From assembly GCA_022764165.1 (NCBI GenBank), contig JALERM010000104.1, forward strand, positions 1-64,000: a stretch of DNA of 64,000 nucleotides, in the 5' to 3' direction. Shown piece by piece: positions 1 through 9,743 of this stretch (the first letter of the stretch is position 1; the number at the start of each line of letters is the position of its first letter). The position numbers were made by a program, and so were the translations under genes. Source of the DNA: Eubacterium sp. GTDB lineage: Bacteria > Bacillota > Clostridia > Lachnospirales > Lachnospiraceae. The notes below the pieces were generated by a model. The model had not been told where the DNA came from. It did not search any database and saw nothing but the letters and a program-made list of their open reading frames with translations.

Positions 1-1210
1 ACGCCCGTCTGAAGGATCCGCAGCTGCAAACCTTCACCTTTGCTTCTCCAAACGGTGTAGAAACCGTCTGTATTTCCCGGTTCAGAATGGTTCGGTCCAT
101 ATGCTGTCTTCGGATGCCGATGGTTGTGGTTTCCGAAAATATAATTTTTTCCATGGTTTCTACTTTATCAGGCGTGCAGATCACATTCAATTGATACGCC
201 GGTCTGTTTTTTTTCATAAATATGGGCATGTAGCTCACATCTCTGGCGCCGGCTTCAAATAATCGCTCCATTACATATCCCATGATTTCACCGGAACAAT
301 CATCCACATTGCTTTCCAGTTTTACAATCTGATCCTTTCCGCTTCGGTTCATTTCCCGAACTGGTTCTGACGACTGTGAAAACCCGGTCTGATGCATACA
401 TTCGGACTTCTGCACAAAGCCGTCCTGCTGTACCGGCTCTGACTGCCGCACGGAGCCTGCCTGTCCTCCATCCACCGCCAGCCGGTTGATCTGGGTTGCC
501 ATATATCCTGCGCCATAACCATTATCAATATTGACAACAGCAATGCCATTGGCACAGGAATTGATCATGGTCAGCAGTGCTGAAAGCCCGTTCATGCTGG
601 CTCCATATCCCACGGAAGTAGGTACCGCAATCACCGGCTTATCCACCAGTCCGCCAAGTACACTGGCCAGTGCCCCTTCCATACCGGCAACCGCGATAAT
701 ACAATTTGCCTCCTGAATCACATCCAGCCGGGAAAACAGGCGATGAATTCCGGCTACACCCACATCATAGATTCTCTCCACACAAGATCCAAAATACTCT
801 GCCGTCTGTGCAGCTTCCTCTGCAACTGATATATCAGCAGTCCCCGCCGTACACACTGCAATCTTTCCCACATGGGGTCTTTCCTTATCCTGAATCTTAA
901 TGATCTGAGAAATCGGGTCGTACTGAATCTGGGGGAACTTTTCTTTCAGAATCTGATACTGATGCTCAGATGCCCTCGTTCCAAACACTTCGCCATTTTC
1001 CCGGTATAATCTTTCTACAATCGGTATCAGGTGTTCATCGGCCTTCCTGCTGCAGAAAATCACTTCCGGAAAACCGGAACGCAGTTTTCTGTGCATATCC
1101 AGCTTTGCGTAGCCCATCTCATCAAACGGTGCCCGCCTGAAATAGTTTTCTGCCTCTTCCAGCGTCATATCCCCATATTTATATTTCTCAAGTACTTCTC
1201 TTGTCTCCAT
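1..1210 (-). CDS. larB: LarB-LarC2 fusion, nickel-pincer cofactor synthesis (partial)
   Basis: The reading frame starts at ATG 1210 (GCAGGTGAT ribosome site just upstream) and runs off the left edge, so the C-terminus is missing. Residues 1 to about 245 match LarB, the PurE-like enzyme that carboxylates and hydrolyses nicotinic acid adenine dinucleotide for the nickel-pincer nucleotide of lactate racemase. Visible landmarks are GTADISVAEEAA near residue 123 and the NSCANG / VVNIDNGYGAG block, whose Cys (residue 219) corresponds to the LarB active-site cysteine. After a Gln-rich linker (about 246-291) the frame continues, without stop or shift, into a LarC C-terminal domain (KLESNVDDCSGE, FMKKNRPAYQLNV, TTTIGIRR). 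The LarC N-terminal domain is absent between the two. LarB is usually a separate protein of about 250 residues, so the fusion is odd. Family call is firm; activity of the fused form is inference. Confidence 0.85.
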   Translation of the reverse strand, partial: METREVLEKYKYGDMTLEEAENYFRRAPFDEMGYAKLDMHRKLRSGFPEVIFCSRKADEHLIPIVERLYRENGEVFGTRASEHQYQILKEKFPQIQYDPISQIIKIQDKERPHVGKIAVCTAGTADISVAEEAAQTAEYFGSCVERIYDVGVAGIHRLFSRLDVIQEANCIIAVAGMEGALASVLGGLVDKPVIAVPTSVGYGASMNGLSALLTMINSCANGIAVVNIDNGYGAGYMATQINRLAVDGGQAGSVRQSEPVQQDGFVQKSECMHQTGFSQSSEPVREMNRSGKDQIVKLESNVDDCSGEIMGYVMERLFEAGARDVSYMPIFMKKNRPAYQLNVICTPDKVETMEKIIFSETTTIGIRRQHMDRTILNREIQTVSTPFGEAKVKVCSCGSFRRA

Positions 1211-1270
1211 GCAATCAATCACCTGCTTATACTTGCTTTATCTTGTATAAATATATCACACATCATCGCA

Positions 1271-3574
1271 TTATTCAATTTGATTCTGTTCGTGTTTTTC
1301 CAGAGTCTGTTCAAATACAAAATTTAACACCTGAGAAATCTTCTTCACCGGTACGATTTCCAGCTTTTCTTTTACTTCCTCTGCCACATCCTCCAGATCC
1401 TTCACATTCTCCCGTGGAATCAGAACAGTATGAACCCCGGCCCGCTGTGCTGCCATTAGTTTTTCCGGCAGACCACCGATGGGCATCACATTGCCCCGCA
1501 GGGATACTTCTCCCGTCATGGCAATATCCGGCCGTACTTTCTTTCCTGTCACCAGAGAGGCCAGTGCAGTCACCATCGTAATTCCCGCAGATGGGCCGTC
1601 TTTTGGAACTGCTCCCGCCGGAACGTGGATGTGCAGATCCTGTTTATCCATCTTCGCTGTTTCCTTCGGATATAATGATTTAACCAGTGTAATCGCAATC
1701 TGAACAGATTCTTTCATCACATCTCCCAACTGTCCTGTAACCTGCACATCTCCATTGCCTTTAATCAGCGATGTTTCAACGAAAAGAACCTCTCCGCCGG
1801 CAGAGGTCCATGCCAGACCGGTTACAATTCCAGGCACCGTGGTTTTTGGAACTTTATCATGATATATCGTCGGATTTCCCAGAAATTCCTGTACTTTTCT
1901 CTCACTGACGGTAAGACTTTTCTGTTCCCCTTTGACCAGTTTTACTGCAGCGGTTCTGCAAAGGGTATCCACCTGTTTTTTCAGCCCGCGCACCCCGGAT
2001 TCAGCCGTATATTCTTCAATGATTTTCTCCAGTGCACTGTCCGTTACTTTCAGATTCTGTGCTTTTAATCCCATAGCACTCATAGCCCCGGGAAGCAGAT
2101 GTTTTCTGGCAATCTGCATCTTTTCCAACGGTGTATATCCCGGAAAATTAATCACTTCCATACGGTTCAGAAGAGGTTCCGGAATGGTGTCAGTAGTGTT
2201 GGCTGTACACACAAAAAATACGTTAGACAAATCATAAGGTACATTCATATAATGGTCGGTAAAGGTATGATTCTGCTCCGGATCAAGTACTTCCAGTAAA
2301 GCACTGGCAGGATCTCCGCCATAATCTTTTGCCAGTTTATCCACCTCATCCAGAACCATTACCGGATTCATGGCACCGCTCCGTTTCATTCCTTCCATAA
2401 TTCTTCCGGGCATAGCCCCCACATACGTTCTTCTGTGTCCACGGATCTCTGCCTCATCACGGATACCGCCCAGACTGATCCGTACATAAGACCGCTTCAA
2501 TGCCCGGGCAATACTCTGCCCGATACTTGTTTTTCCTGTTCCGGGAGCTCCCACGAAGAGCAAAATAGAACCTGTCTGTTTTTTATTGAGCATCATAACA
2601 GCAATCTGCTGTATAATTCTCTCTTTTACTTTCTTAAGGCCATAATGATCCTCATCCAGTATCGCCTCGGCTTCTGCCAGATCTACCGGTCCCATCTCTT
2701 CTGTCTTCCAGGAAAGACTTGTGACAAAATCCAGGTAATCATATAGAAGGCCATACTCATGACCGTCTTTTCCTTCCTGCTTCATCCGGTTCAGTACTTT
2801 ATCCGCTTCTTTTCTAGCCTCTTCGTTCATGCCGGACTCTTCCAGTTTTTTCTCAAAGCGTCTCACATCAGAAATATTTTCCGGATGCATCTCATCCAAC
2901 TGTTTCTGCAGAAAATCAATCTGTTTTTTCAATGCAGACTCACGGTATGCCGACTCATAATTCTCTTTCTGGGCACTTTCGGCTTCCTCTCCAACCTTAT
3001 GCATCTCCATCATTTCATAAACAGCAGCCATAATCATCTCACACCGCTGTCTGCGGGAAGCTGTCTCCATCACTGCATACTTTTCTTCCCAGGTCATATT
3101 AAAATAACCTGCCACAGCACAGCCCACTTCATTCAGATTCTTCCAGTGCAGAATATAGCCTCTTGCCCACATACCCCACTGGAATCCCTGTGCAAAACGC
3201 ATCATATCCTTTTTCAGTTTATCAAACAGCTTCTTCTCTTCCTCTGCCTCTATATCGGCAACTTCCGGCAAAATACTGGCGGTGGCACTGAGTTCTCCCT
3301 CATGATTCTCGAAATCAGAAATTGCCACACGCTCCTTCACCCGGATGCGGACATTTCCCTCACCGTCAATACTCTCAATCACGCCGCTGGCACCGACCGG
3401 GTATATATCTGCTGACTCCAGCAAAGACTTATCCTTCTCTGTTTTCAGCATCAAAAAAAGTAAATCTTCTCCTTCATTCTCAGAAGTAAGCACCTTACCG
3501 GGAAACATATCTTTTTTAAAATAGAAAGTAACTTCCGGCAAGACCAGAAGATCAATAATTGGCATAATAATCAT
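1271..3574 (-). CDS. lon: Lon ATP-dependent serine protease
   Basis: A 767-residue Lon protease, close to the usual length, that unfolds and degrades damaged or regulatory cytoplasmic proteins. The order is a divergent N-terminal substrate domain, a charged coiled-coil stretch (about 200-260), an AAA+ module with Walker A GAPGTGKT near residue 345 and Walker [10 protein letters not shown], then the protease domain with catalytic Ser in PKDGPSAG and the partner Lys in [14 protein letters not shown]. The start at 3574 follows GGAGGAAAC. The N-terminal domain lacks the typical LPLRG opening, reading [14 protein letters not shown] instead, but no better upstream start exists. A promoter and CIRCE operator lie directly upstream, so heat-shock control by HrcA is likely. 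Confidence 0.95.
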   Translation of the reverse strand: MIIMPIIDLLVLPEVTFYFKKDMFPGKVLTSENEGEDLLFLMLKTEKDKSLLESADIYPVGASGVIESIDGEGNVRIRVKERVAISDFENHEGELSATASILPEVADIEAEEEKKLFDKLKKDMMRFAQGFQWGMWARGYILHWKNLNEVGCAVAGYFNMTWEEKYAVMETASRRQRCEMIMAAVYEMMEMHKVGEEAESAQKENYESAYRESALKKQIDFLQKQLDEMHPENISDVRRFEKKLEESGMNEEARKEADKVLNRMKQEGKDGHEYGLLYDYLDFVTSLSWKTEEMGPVDLAEAEAILDEDHYGLKKVKERIIQQIAVMMLNKKQTGSILLFVGAPGTGKTSIGQSIARALKRSYVRISLGGIRDEAEIRGHRRTYVGAMPGRIMEGMKRSGAMNPVMVLDEVDKLAKDYGGDPASALLEVLDPEQNHTFTDHYMNVPYDLSNVFFVCTANTTDTIPEPLLNRMEVINFPGYTPLEKMQIARKHLLPGAMSAMGLKAQNLKVTDSALEKIIEEYTAESGVRGLKKQVDTLCRTAAVKLVKGEQKSLTVSERKVQEFLGNPTIYHDKVPKTTVPGIVTGLAWTSAGGEVLFVETSLIKGNGDVQVTGQLGDVMKESVQIAITLVKSLYPKETAKMDKQDLHIHVPAGAVPKDGPSAGITMVTALASLVTGKKVRPDIAMTGEVSLRGNVMPIGGLPEKLMAAQRAGVHTVLIPRENVKDLEDVAEEVKEKLEIVPVKKISQVLNFVFEQTLEKHEQNQIE

Positions 3575-3617
3575 ACATGTTTCCTCCTGCTATCATATCC
3601 GCTTACACGGGTAATTA

Positions 3618-3644
3618 TTAGCACTCTTTTATGTTGAGTGCCAG
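3618..3644. promoter_or_regulatory. CIRCE operator (HrcA box)
   Basis: TTAGCACTC, nine bases, then GAGTGCCAG. This matches the CIRCE consensus TTAGCACTC-N9-GAGTGCTAA at 16 of 18 arm positions with exact spacing. It sits immediately downstream of the lon -10 box, covering the expected transcription start, where HrcA binding would block initiation. Confidence 0.85.
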
Positions 3645-3652
3645 TTTTCTCT

Positions 3653-3680
3653 ATTTTACCACGAATATCACAGAATGCAA
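3653..3680 (-). promoter_or_regulatory. sigma-A promoter of lon
   Basis: On the minus strand TTGCAT (3675-3680), a 16-base spacer and TAAAAT (3653-3658). Initiation would fall about ten bases before or within the CIRCE box. Confidence 0.65.
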
Positions 3681-3714
3681 GACCTGTTTTTGCTGTTGTG
3701 TGACTATTTCACCT

Positions 3715-5400
3715 TTATATTCTTTCGCATATAACTTTACAGCGCTTTTTTTGGAACGCAATTCCATAAGCAAGAATATCCTCTCTGCCATCATTCCGCA
3801 GTTTTTCATCATACCGCCGACTTCGTATCTGACTCACCGCTTTATTGCAGGCCTTGTCCAGTTCCGCAATGCTGGATGCATATTTCACTTCGATGACAAT
3901 TCCCACATCGGGATCTTCGGGCTCGATCAGAATATCACTGAATCCGTCTCCGGACTCCGCATTAGATAAAATCAGCCATTTCGATTCACTTCGCAAAAGC
4001 CCCAACAGAAGTCCATGATAGAAATTCTCTTTCTGATCATCTCTGGCTTTCGTATCCATTACGCTTATCATCCTGCCCAGAATCACTGTCAAACGTTTTT
4101 GAATCTCCTCAGCATTTCCCTCCAGAAAAGCCTGGCAAAATTCCTGCATGGGCTTTTCATCCTGCACAAAAGTTTCTCTGAACCATTCCTGAATCTGATG
4201 GATATAGACCTCACGTACTTCTCTGTTAGGAATGATCAGCTTATATATACCATTCTCCGGCTTTCCGGTCTGTGTAAGATATCCTGTTGTGAACAGTACA
4301 CTCCACAGATTATCTATACTGTTGTCAATTTCATCATAGGTCAATTCTAAACGAACAGTCTTTTCAATTGCTTCCCCGGCAATTAAACGTTCAATTTCAT
4401 TTTGCGTTGTTTTATCTGCTCTGTCAACAAAACGCTTTACCAGATCGTTACTGCTTGTATTAATCCAATATGCCTGCGGCTCTGCATCTGGCTCACTTCG
4501 CAGTCGATCCACATGATTGATCACATCCCAGGGGCAATACACATCAATCTGACCAAAACGGTACCCGTCATACCATTCTTTCGTTTCTTTCAAATGCCCC
4601 TCCAGACAATAATCCTGCAATAATTGTTTTACTTCTGCATCAGTAAAGCCGAAATGCTCATCGTACCTGGCATCTGTAACAGATAACACCTTGAAATTAT
4701 TCAATCCTGTGAAAATACTCTCTTTAGATACCCGCAGACACCCAGTTAACACCGCAAAATACAAGGCATCATTTGTTTTAAGTGCCTGACTAAAAAGACT
4801 TCGTATAAGAGCAGTCATCTCTCTATAATACCTGTGCTGAAACGCTTTATCTAACGGAACATCATACTCATCAATCAGCAGGATAACCTTCCGGCCGTAA
4901 TAGCCATATAACAGCCCGGACAGCATTTTCAGGCTGTCCTGTACATCTTCCCGTGTATCCTGCTCGTCCAGAAAACGCCGGAAAGAATACTTCTCTTTTT
5001 CGGAAATCCGGTCACTTTCCGCCAGAAAACTCAGACGCAGCATCTCTGACCGCAAGACACGCCGCAGCATTTCATATGCATCCTCAAATGTCAACCCCTC
5101 AACACTTTTCAGGGAAAGAAACACCACAGGAAACTTTCCCATATATGTTTCACACAATTCTCTTTCTTCTGCTATCGCCAGACCGTCAAATAATGCTTTG
5201 TCAGCACCAATCTCCAGAAAATTCTTCAGCATACTCATATTCAGGGTTTTTCCAAAACGTCGGGGACGTGTGAACAGATTGACTTTTCCCCAGCTATTCA
5301 ACAAATCCCTAATCAGACCTGTTTTATCTATATAATAAAAGTTTTCTTCACGCAGTTCTTTAAAATCTTCTATTCCAACCGGTAGCTTTTTGCCTTGCAT
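3715..5400 (-). CDS. AAA-ATPase-like / PD-(D/E)XK nuclease family protein
   Basis: A 561-residue protein of the widespread anaerobe family that joins an AAA-ATPase-like domain (Pfam AAA-ATPase_like) to a C-terminal PD-(D/E)XK nuclease-like domain. The opening GIEDFKELREENFYYIDKT is the family signature, with a P-loop variant PRRFGKT at residues 46-52 and Walker B-like VILLIDEYD near 168. The C-terminal part has DILIEPED followed by VIEVKYA, the expected D...ExK nuclease core. Start at 5400 follows CAGGGATGATAT. Function is not established; such genes are often multicopy. It is transcribed apart from lon. Confidence 0.85.
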   Translation of the reverse strand: MQGKKLPVGIEDFKELREENFYYIDKTGLIRDLLNSWGKVNLFTRPRRFGKTLNMSMLKNFLEIGADKALFDGLAIAEERELCETYMGKFPVVFLSLKSVEGLTFEDAYEMLRRVLRSEMLRLSFLAESDRISEKEKYSFRRFLDEQDTREDVQDSLKMLSGLLYGYYGRKVILLIDEYDVPLDKAFQHRYYREMTALIRSLFSQALKTNDALYFAVLTGCLRVSKESIFTGLNNFKVLSVTDARYDEHFGFTDAEVKQLLQDYCLEGHLKETKEWYDGYRFGQIDVYCPWDVINHVDRLRSEPDAEPQAYWINTSSNDLVKRFVDRADKTTQNEIERLIAGEAIEKTVRLELTYDEIDNSIDNLWSVLFTTGYLTQTGKPENGIYKLIIPNREVREVYIHQIQEWFRETFVQDEKPMQEFCQAFLEGNAEEIQKRLTVILGRMISVMDTKARDDQKENFYHGLLLGLLRSESKWLILSNAESGDGFSDILIEPEDPDVGIVIEVKYASSIAELDKACNKAVSQIRSRRYDEKLRNDGREDILAYGIAFQKKRCKVICERI

Positions 5401-5516
5401 ATATCATCCCTGCCTTATCAACAACTATCACTCAATTCTATACTAGAATTATACTCAAAAAAATATGATATGACAACCTGAATGTCACGATCACCAACAT
5501 AAAACTTTCCTGTAAT

Positions 5517-5556
5517 AAAAGAAAAACAGCTTCCGGGGAAAAGCTGCTTTTCTTTT
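5517..5556 (-). terminator. Terminator after importer operon 1
   Basis: A long symmetric hairpin: AAAAGAAAA-GCAGCTT, loop, AAGCTG-TTTTTCTTTT on the minus strand. The A/T-rich outer arms give a U tract in either direction. It ends transcription from the ABC importer operon before the AAA-ATPase gene. A weaker relic, CCCCCCATGGGG, sits at 5671-5684 and resembles the terminator at 14402-14426. Confidence 0.8.
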
Positions 5557-5699
5557 ATTTTAAACTTTAAGGATGTTATGTGTTACTTTTCACATGATAT
5601 TCGGAGGTATGTAAAAAGCATTGATATTATTTACATATTTTATAATAAACGTTTCACATGGATTCCACAAGCCCCATGGGGGGATAATTTTACACTTTT

Positions 5700-6455
5700 T
5701 TAAAATACAGAATCAATCAATATTTTTGTATATTCCTGCTGTGGATTTTGGATCACTTCATCCGGTGTACCTTCTTCTACGATTCTTCCCTGATACATGA
5801 CCAGCACCCTGTCACACATTTCCTGAACAAGTGCCAGATCGTGACAGATCAGAAGGAGGGCAAGACCCATTTCCCGCTGTAGTTTTCTAAGCAGTTCTAC
5901 AATCTGAGCCTGTACTGTCACATCCAGGGCACTGGTGGCTTCATCACAGATGATCAGCTTGGGTTCAATGGCAAGCGCTCTGGCAATTGCTGCCCTCTGG
6001 CATTGACCTCCACTTACCTGATGGGGATATCTTCCTGCAAATTCTGGCGGCAGTTCCACCATTTCAAGAAGTTCCAGCATCCTCTGCTTTGCTTCTTTTT
6101 TCTTCATCCCGTGATTGATCATGCTCTCCATGATTCCATCACCAAGGGTACATCTCGGATCAAAGGAATCCTGCGGAGTCTGAAAAACCATCTGTACGTC
6201 TGCATAAAGCTGTTTCAGTTTTTTGCCTGCTGCATCAGTAATATCCTCACCATTCAGTATCATACTTCCGGAATCCGGTTTTGCCAGATGGGTAATCAGT
6301 CTGGCGGTTGTACTTTTTCCACAGCCGCTCTCACCCACCAATCCCAGGCACTCACCTTTTTCCATAGAAAAGCTAATAGAGTCCACGGCTGTGAAGGGAA
6401 TTTTGTTCTTATAAAATGTTTTCTTCAGATTTTTTACTTCCAGTATTTTTGCCAT
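5700..6455 (-). CDS. Peptide/nickel ABC importer ATPase (OppF/DppF/NikE type)
   Basis: A 251-residue ATPase of the OppF/NikE type that would power import through the two permeases encoded upstream. Walker A GESGCGKST, Q-loop MVFQTP, signature VSGGQ, Walker B LIICDEATSALD and H-loop CHDLALV are all intact. It is shorter than typical OppF because it stops at the end of the ATPase fold without the C-terminal cysteine-containing oligopeptide extension. That is typical of nickel/metal-type members, but substrate cannot be read from it. It is the last gene of the operon, three bases after the partner ATPase. Confidence 0.9.
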   Translation of the reverse strand: MAKILEVKNLKKTFYKNKIPFTAVDSISFSMEKGECLGLVGESGCGKSTTARLITHLAKPDSGSMILNGEDITDAAGKKLKQLYADVQMVFQTPQDSFDPRCTLGDGIMESMINHGMKKKEAKQRMLELLEMVELPPEFAGRYPHQVSGGQCQRAAIARALAIEPKLIICDEATSALDVTVQAQIVELLRKLQREMGLALLLICHDLALVQEMCDRVLVMYQGRIVEEGTPDEVIQNPQQEYTKILIDSVF

Positions 6456-6458
6456 ATA

Positions 6459-7244
6459 CTAACCTCTGTGAATTCTCAGCACTGCGTTGATCAGCTTTCT
6501 GGTATATTCTTCTTCCGGATGTTGGATTACCTGCTTTGTATCCCCGTATTCTACCAGTCTTCCCTGATACATGACCGCCACTTTATCTGCCATATATTCC
6601 ACTACACCGATATTATGTGTAACAATTGCAATAGCTGTGCCAAACAATTCCCGCATTTTCATCATTTCCCGCACAACCTGTGCCTGAACAGTAACATCCA
6701 GTGCACTGGTAGGTTCATCAGCAAAGAGAAGTGACGGCCGCAGGATCATGGCCATCATAATTCCTACCCGCTGGTTCATACCGCCGGACAGTTCAAAGGG
6801 ATAACTTTTAAGAATCCGCTCGCCATCAGACAATTTCATTTTTTCAAATAAATCCATTGCCCTCTCTTTGATTTCCTGTTTCGAAGTTTTTTCATGCTGA
6901 AGTACAGATTCATATAGCTGGTCTTCAATCGTTCGAATCGGACACAGAGACGCACCTGTATTCTGAAAAATCATACCCATTTCTGGTCCCCGCAGCTTAC
7001 GAAGTTCTTCCCCTCTGACGTCTGTCACATTTTGATTCTTATATAAAATATCTCCCCGGGTCACTGCTCCATCGCTTCCCAGAAGCCCCATGGCAGCTTT
7101 AATTAAGGTACTTTTCCCGCTGCCGCTTTCTCCCACAATACCGAGAATCTGTCCCGGTTCCATTGTGAGATTGATATCTTCCAGCACAGGCCTGCCCGAA
7201 TAACACACCTGAAGATGCTCTACTGCCAGTATAGGCTCAACCAT
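6459..7244 (-). CDS. Peptide/nickel ABC importer ATPase (OppD/DppD/NikD type)
   Basis: A 261-residue partner ATPase. Walker A GESGSGKST, signature LSGGMNQR, Walker [13 protein letters not shown] and H-loop THNIGVV are intact. It starts at ATG 7244 behind GGAAAGGAAAG and is followed three bases later by the OppF-type gene, so the two ATPases would form the heterodimer of importer 1. Like its partner it lacks a long C-terminal extension. Confidence 0.9.
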   Translation of the reverse strand: MVEPILAVEHLQVCYSGRPVLEDINLTMEPGQILGIVGESGSGKSTLIKAAMGLLGSDGAVTRGDILYKNQNVTDVRGEELRKLRGPEMGMIFQNTGASLCPIRTIEDQLYESVLQHEKTSKQEIKERAMDLFEKMKLSDGERILKSYPFELSGGMNQRVGIMMAMILRPSLLFADEPTSALDVTVQAQVVREMMKMRELFGTAIAIVTHNIGVVEYMADKVAVMYQGRLVEYGDTKQVIQHPEEEYTRKLINAVLRIHRG

Positions 7245-7262
7245 AGTACTTTCCTTTCCGCA

Positions 7263-8870
7263 TTAGTTCTTATCCAGATTTACCGTAATTTCATAATAAT
7301 CGCAGGGATGAGCAATCAGCCCTGTAACTCCCTTTCCGGATACCATCGACATTTTCAGATGGGAAGCGAAAAAGAAAGCGTGATCATCAAGAATCGTCTG
7401 GGTCATCTTAACAGCCAGTTCCGATCTTTTCTCTGTATCGAAAGTACTCTTCATCTCTGTTTCCAGTTCCTGGAGCAGATCGCTGTGATATCCGCCGCGG
7501 TTTTTGGAAGATGTATCCAGACAATGGGTAGTAAAGAAGTATTCCGGGTCACCGGTAGGTGCACATACAAAAGCGCTTGCGTAAATATCCCACTCACCTT
7601 TTTCTATAAAGCTCAGATGATCCGCAGTGCAGTTAATCTGCACATCGATACCTATATCTTTTAATGTTGCCTGCACCGATTCCGCAAGCAGCGGCAGTTC
7701 CTGACGGCTGGGATAAGTCAGCCAGCGGATTGTCAGTTTCTGTCCATCTTTATCTACATATCCGTCTCCATCTGTATCCGTCCAGCCTGCTTCTTCCAGT
7801 AATTTTCTGGCTCCTTCGGGATCATATTCCGGGGCAGTAACCACATCATCGCCAAATACAAAACTGGATGGGAACGGACCAACTGCTGCTGTACCATTTC
7901 CCTGAAGAAGTGTTTTGGTAAAATTCTCCTTATCGATTCCCATACTGATAGCTTCTCTGACTTTATCATCCTGCAATGCCGGTGTTTCATAATTTACCTG
8001 TCCGAAGAAGGAACGGGAAGTCTCTACAGAAGAAATCGTATACGGATCCTCCTGAAACAGCGGAAGGCTGGCATAAGGAAGACCATACGCTCCGTCAAGC
8101 TCTCCTGACTGCATGGCCATGGTCATCGTATCACCATCAGAAATTGTTTTCACATAGATGGTGTCCAGTTTTGGCATGCCATCCCAGTAATTTTCATTTT
8201 TCACGAGAGTAAGGCCCTGATCTGTCTTCACCTCAGTGGCAATATACGGTCCCGTTGCGGATACATTTCCATCTGATGTAACACCGGCTTCCATATCAAT
8301 GATACAGCCATAAGGATCTGACAAATAGTTAAGAAGTGCCGGAACCGGCTCCTCAGTAACAACAGTCAGAATCTGTCCATCAGCAGTTATTTCCTTAATC
8401 TTCAGATCTCCTTTTGCTCTTTCATGCACTGTTACCAGATCATCCAGACATTCTTTGACTGCCTGTGCATCCAATGTACGTCCACTTGAAAAAGTAACCC
8501 CATCTCTCAAAGTAATTTTCCATGTATTCTCATCCACAAGCTCGTATTCAGTGGCAAGCCACGGTTCCAGTTCCATCGTGTCGGAATACTTGAACAATGT
8601 TTCCCCGATTCCATAACGGATACATGCCCATCCGGAATATCCGTTATGTGGATTGACATCAGACTCGTCATTTTCTGCGTTAAATGTGGTATCGCCATAA
8701 TAAAAAACTTTTTCGGCGGCTGTTGTTTCAGCTTCTTTTTCAGATTCCGTTTCTGTTCCTGCTGTGCCGGATGATTCCCCGGACCCGCCGCATCCTGTCA
8801 AAAGGCCGGCTGTCATACAAAGAGACAGCAGAACAACACTGGTTTTTTTCAATAAGTTTCTTTTGTACAT
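7263..8870 (-). CDS. Substrate-binding lipoprotein, NikA/OppA family 5 (importer 1)
   Basis: A 535-residue extracellular binding protein of solute-binding family 5. It has a lipoprotein signal (MYKRNLLKKTS..., lipobox LTGC with Cys27), a Ser/Thr/Glu-rich spacer, then the family-5 fold with WKITLRDGVTFSSG, ATGPYIA and NYWDGMPKLDTI. It lies third in the operon, after both permeases and before both ATPases, an uncommon order. The neighbouring methyltransferase/deacylase fusion makes a small metal chelate or modified amino acid at least as likely a ligand as a peptide; the sequence alone does not decide. Confidence 0.9.
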   Translation of the reverse strand: MYKRNLLKKTSVVLLSLCMTAGLLTGCGGSGESSGTAGTETESEKEAETTAAEKVFYYGDTTFNAENDESDVNPHNGYSGWACIRYGIGETLFKYSDTMELEPWLATEYELVDENTWKITLRDGVTFSSGRTLDAQAVKECLDDLVTVHERAKGDLKIKEITADGQILTVVTEEPVPALLNYLSDPYGCIIDMEAGVTSDGNVSATGPYIATEVKTDQGLTLVKNENYWDGMPKLDTIYVKTISDGDTMTMAMQSGELDGAYGLPYASLPLFQEDPYTISSVETSRSFFGQVNYETPALQDDKVREAISMGIDKENFTKTLLQGNGTAAVGPFPSSFVFGDDVVTAPEYDPEGARKLLEEAGWTDTDGDGYVDKDGQKLTIRWLTYPSRQELPLLAESVQATLKDIGIDVQINCTADHLSFIEKGEWDIYASAFVCAPTGDPEYFFTTHCLDTSSKNRGGYHSDLLQELETEMKSTFDTEKRSELAVKMTQTILDDHAFFFASHLKMSMVSGKGVTGLIAHPCDYYEITVNLDKN

Positions 8871-8888
8871 ATGGTTTCTCCTTTTCCT

Positions 8889-9743
8889 TTATTTTTTTCT
8901 GCGTGGATCCATCACATCACGCACCGTATCGCCCAGCAGATTAAACAGCATAACTGTTATAAAAATCGCAAAACCCGGTGCCAGGATGACCCACGGAGAT
9001 GTCTGAAGCATACTTCTTCCATTACTCATCATAGATCCCCATTCCGCGATAGGAGGCACAGCTCCCAGACCCAGAAATGACAATCCCGCAATTTCCATCA
9101 TCATCGTACCAATATCAAGAACACCCGTAATCAATATGGGACCTGCAATGTTCGGCAGCATATGTTTAAAGATTATTTTCCATGTACCGGATCCCGACAG
9201 TCTGGCAGCAGCTATAAAAGATGACTGTTTTAATGTCATGACCTGACTTCTGGCTATTCTGGCAAACTTCGGCCAGGAAATACACGCCAATGCAACTACC
9301 GCATTGATCACACCACCCCCGGTAACTCCCGCAACAGCAATGGCTAAAACCATACCCGGAAATGCAAGAAATACATCGGAAATTCTCATGAGCAATGTAT
9401 CAACTTTTCCGCCATGATATCTACAGATAATGCCTATCATTGTTCCAACCACCATAATGATCAGCACCAGAAGCAGCGATGAAAAGATCGTCGTCTGTCC
9501 TCCCATAATCACCCGGGAAAGCATATCTCTGCCATAACGGTCAGTTCCCAGAAGATGCTTTCCTCCGGGAGGCAAAAGTGCATTCGACAAATCCTGTGCA
9601 TATGGGTCATAAGGCACGATATACTCCGCAAAAACCGCCGCCAAAAGCACCAGACCCACCAAAATGCATAAGATGATACACTTTTGCTTTGTATAGTCTT
9701 TTTTTATTTTCAGCTGTCTTATCGTAATATTCGATTTTTCCAT
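8889..9743 (-). CDS. ABC importer permease, DppC/NikC type (importer 1)
   Basis: A permease of about 284 residues in the DppC/OppC/NikC family. It has an N-terminal membrane segment (about 20-40), the periplasmic motif LLGTDRYGRDMLSR typical of the C-type subunit, further membrane helices and the coupling motif AARLSGSGTWKIIFKHMLPN. I chose ATG 9743 because it overlaps the DppB stop in a TGATG arrangement and follows AGGAGG; a longer open frame upstream only shadows the previous gene. Confidence 0.9.
   Translation of the reverse strand: MEKSNITIRQLKIKKDYTKQKCIILCILVGLVLLAAVFAEYIVPYDPYAQDLSNALLPPGGKHLLGTDRYGRDMLSRVIMGGQTTIFSSLLLVLIIMVVGTMIGIICRYHGGKVDTLLMRISDVFLAFPGMVLAIAVAGVTGGGVINAVVALACISWPKFARIARSQVMTLKQSSFIAAARLSGSGTWKIIFKHMLPNIAGPILITGVLDIGTMMMEIAGLSFLGLGAVPPIAEWGSMMSNGRSMLQTSPWVILAPGFAIFITVMLFNLLGDTVRDVMDPRRKK

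Noticed and set aside
5641..5699. Second terminator right after the importer-1 OppF gene
   Set aside because: CCCCCCATGGGG is present but the stem is short and no U tract follows; kept only as a relic in the terminator entry at 5517.
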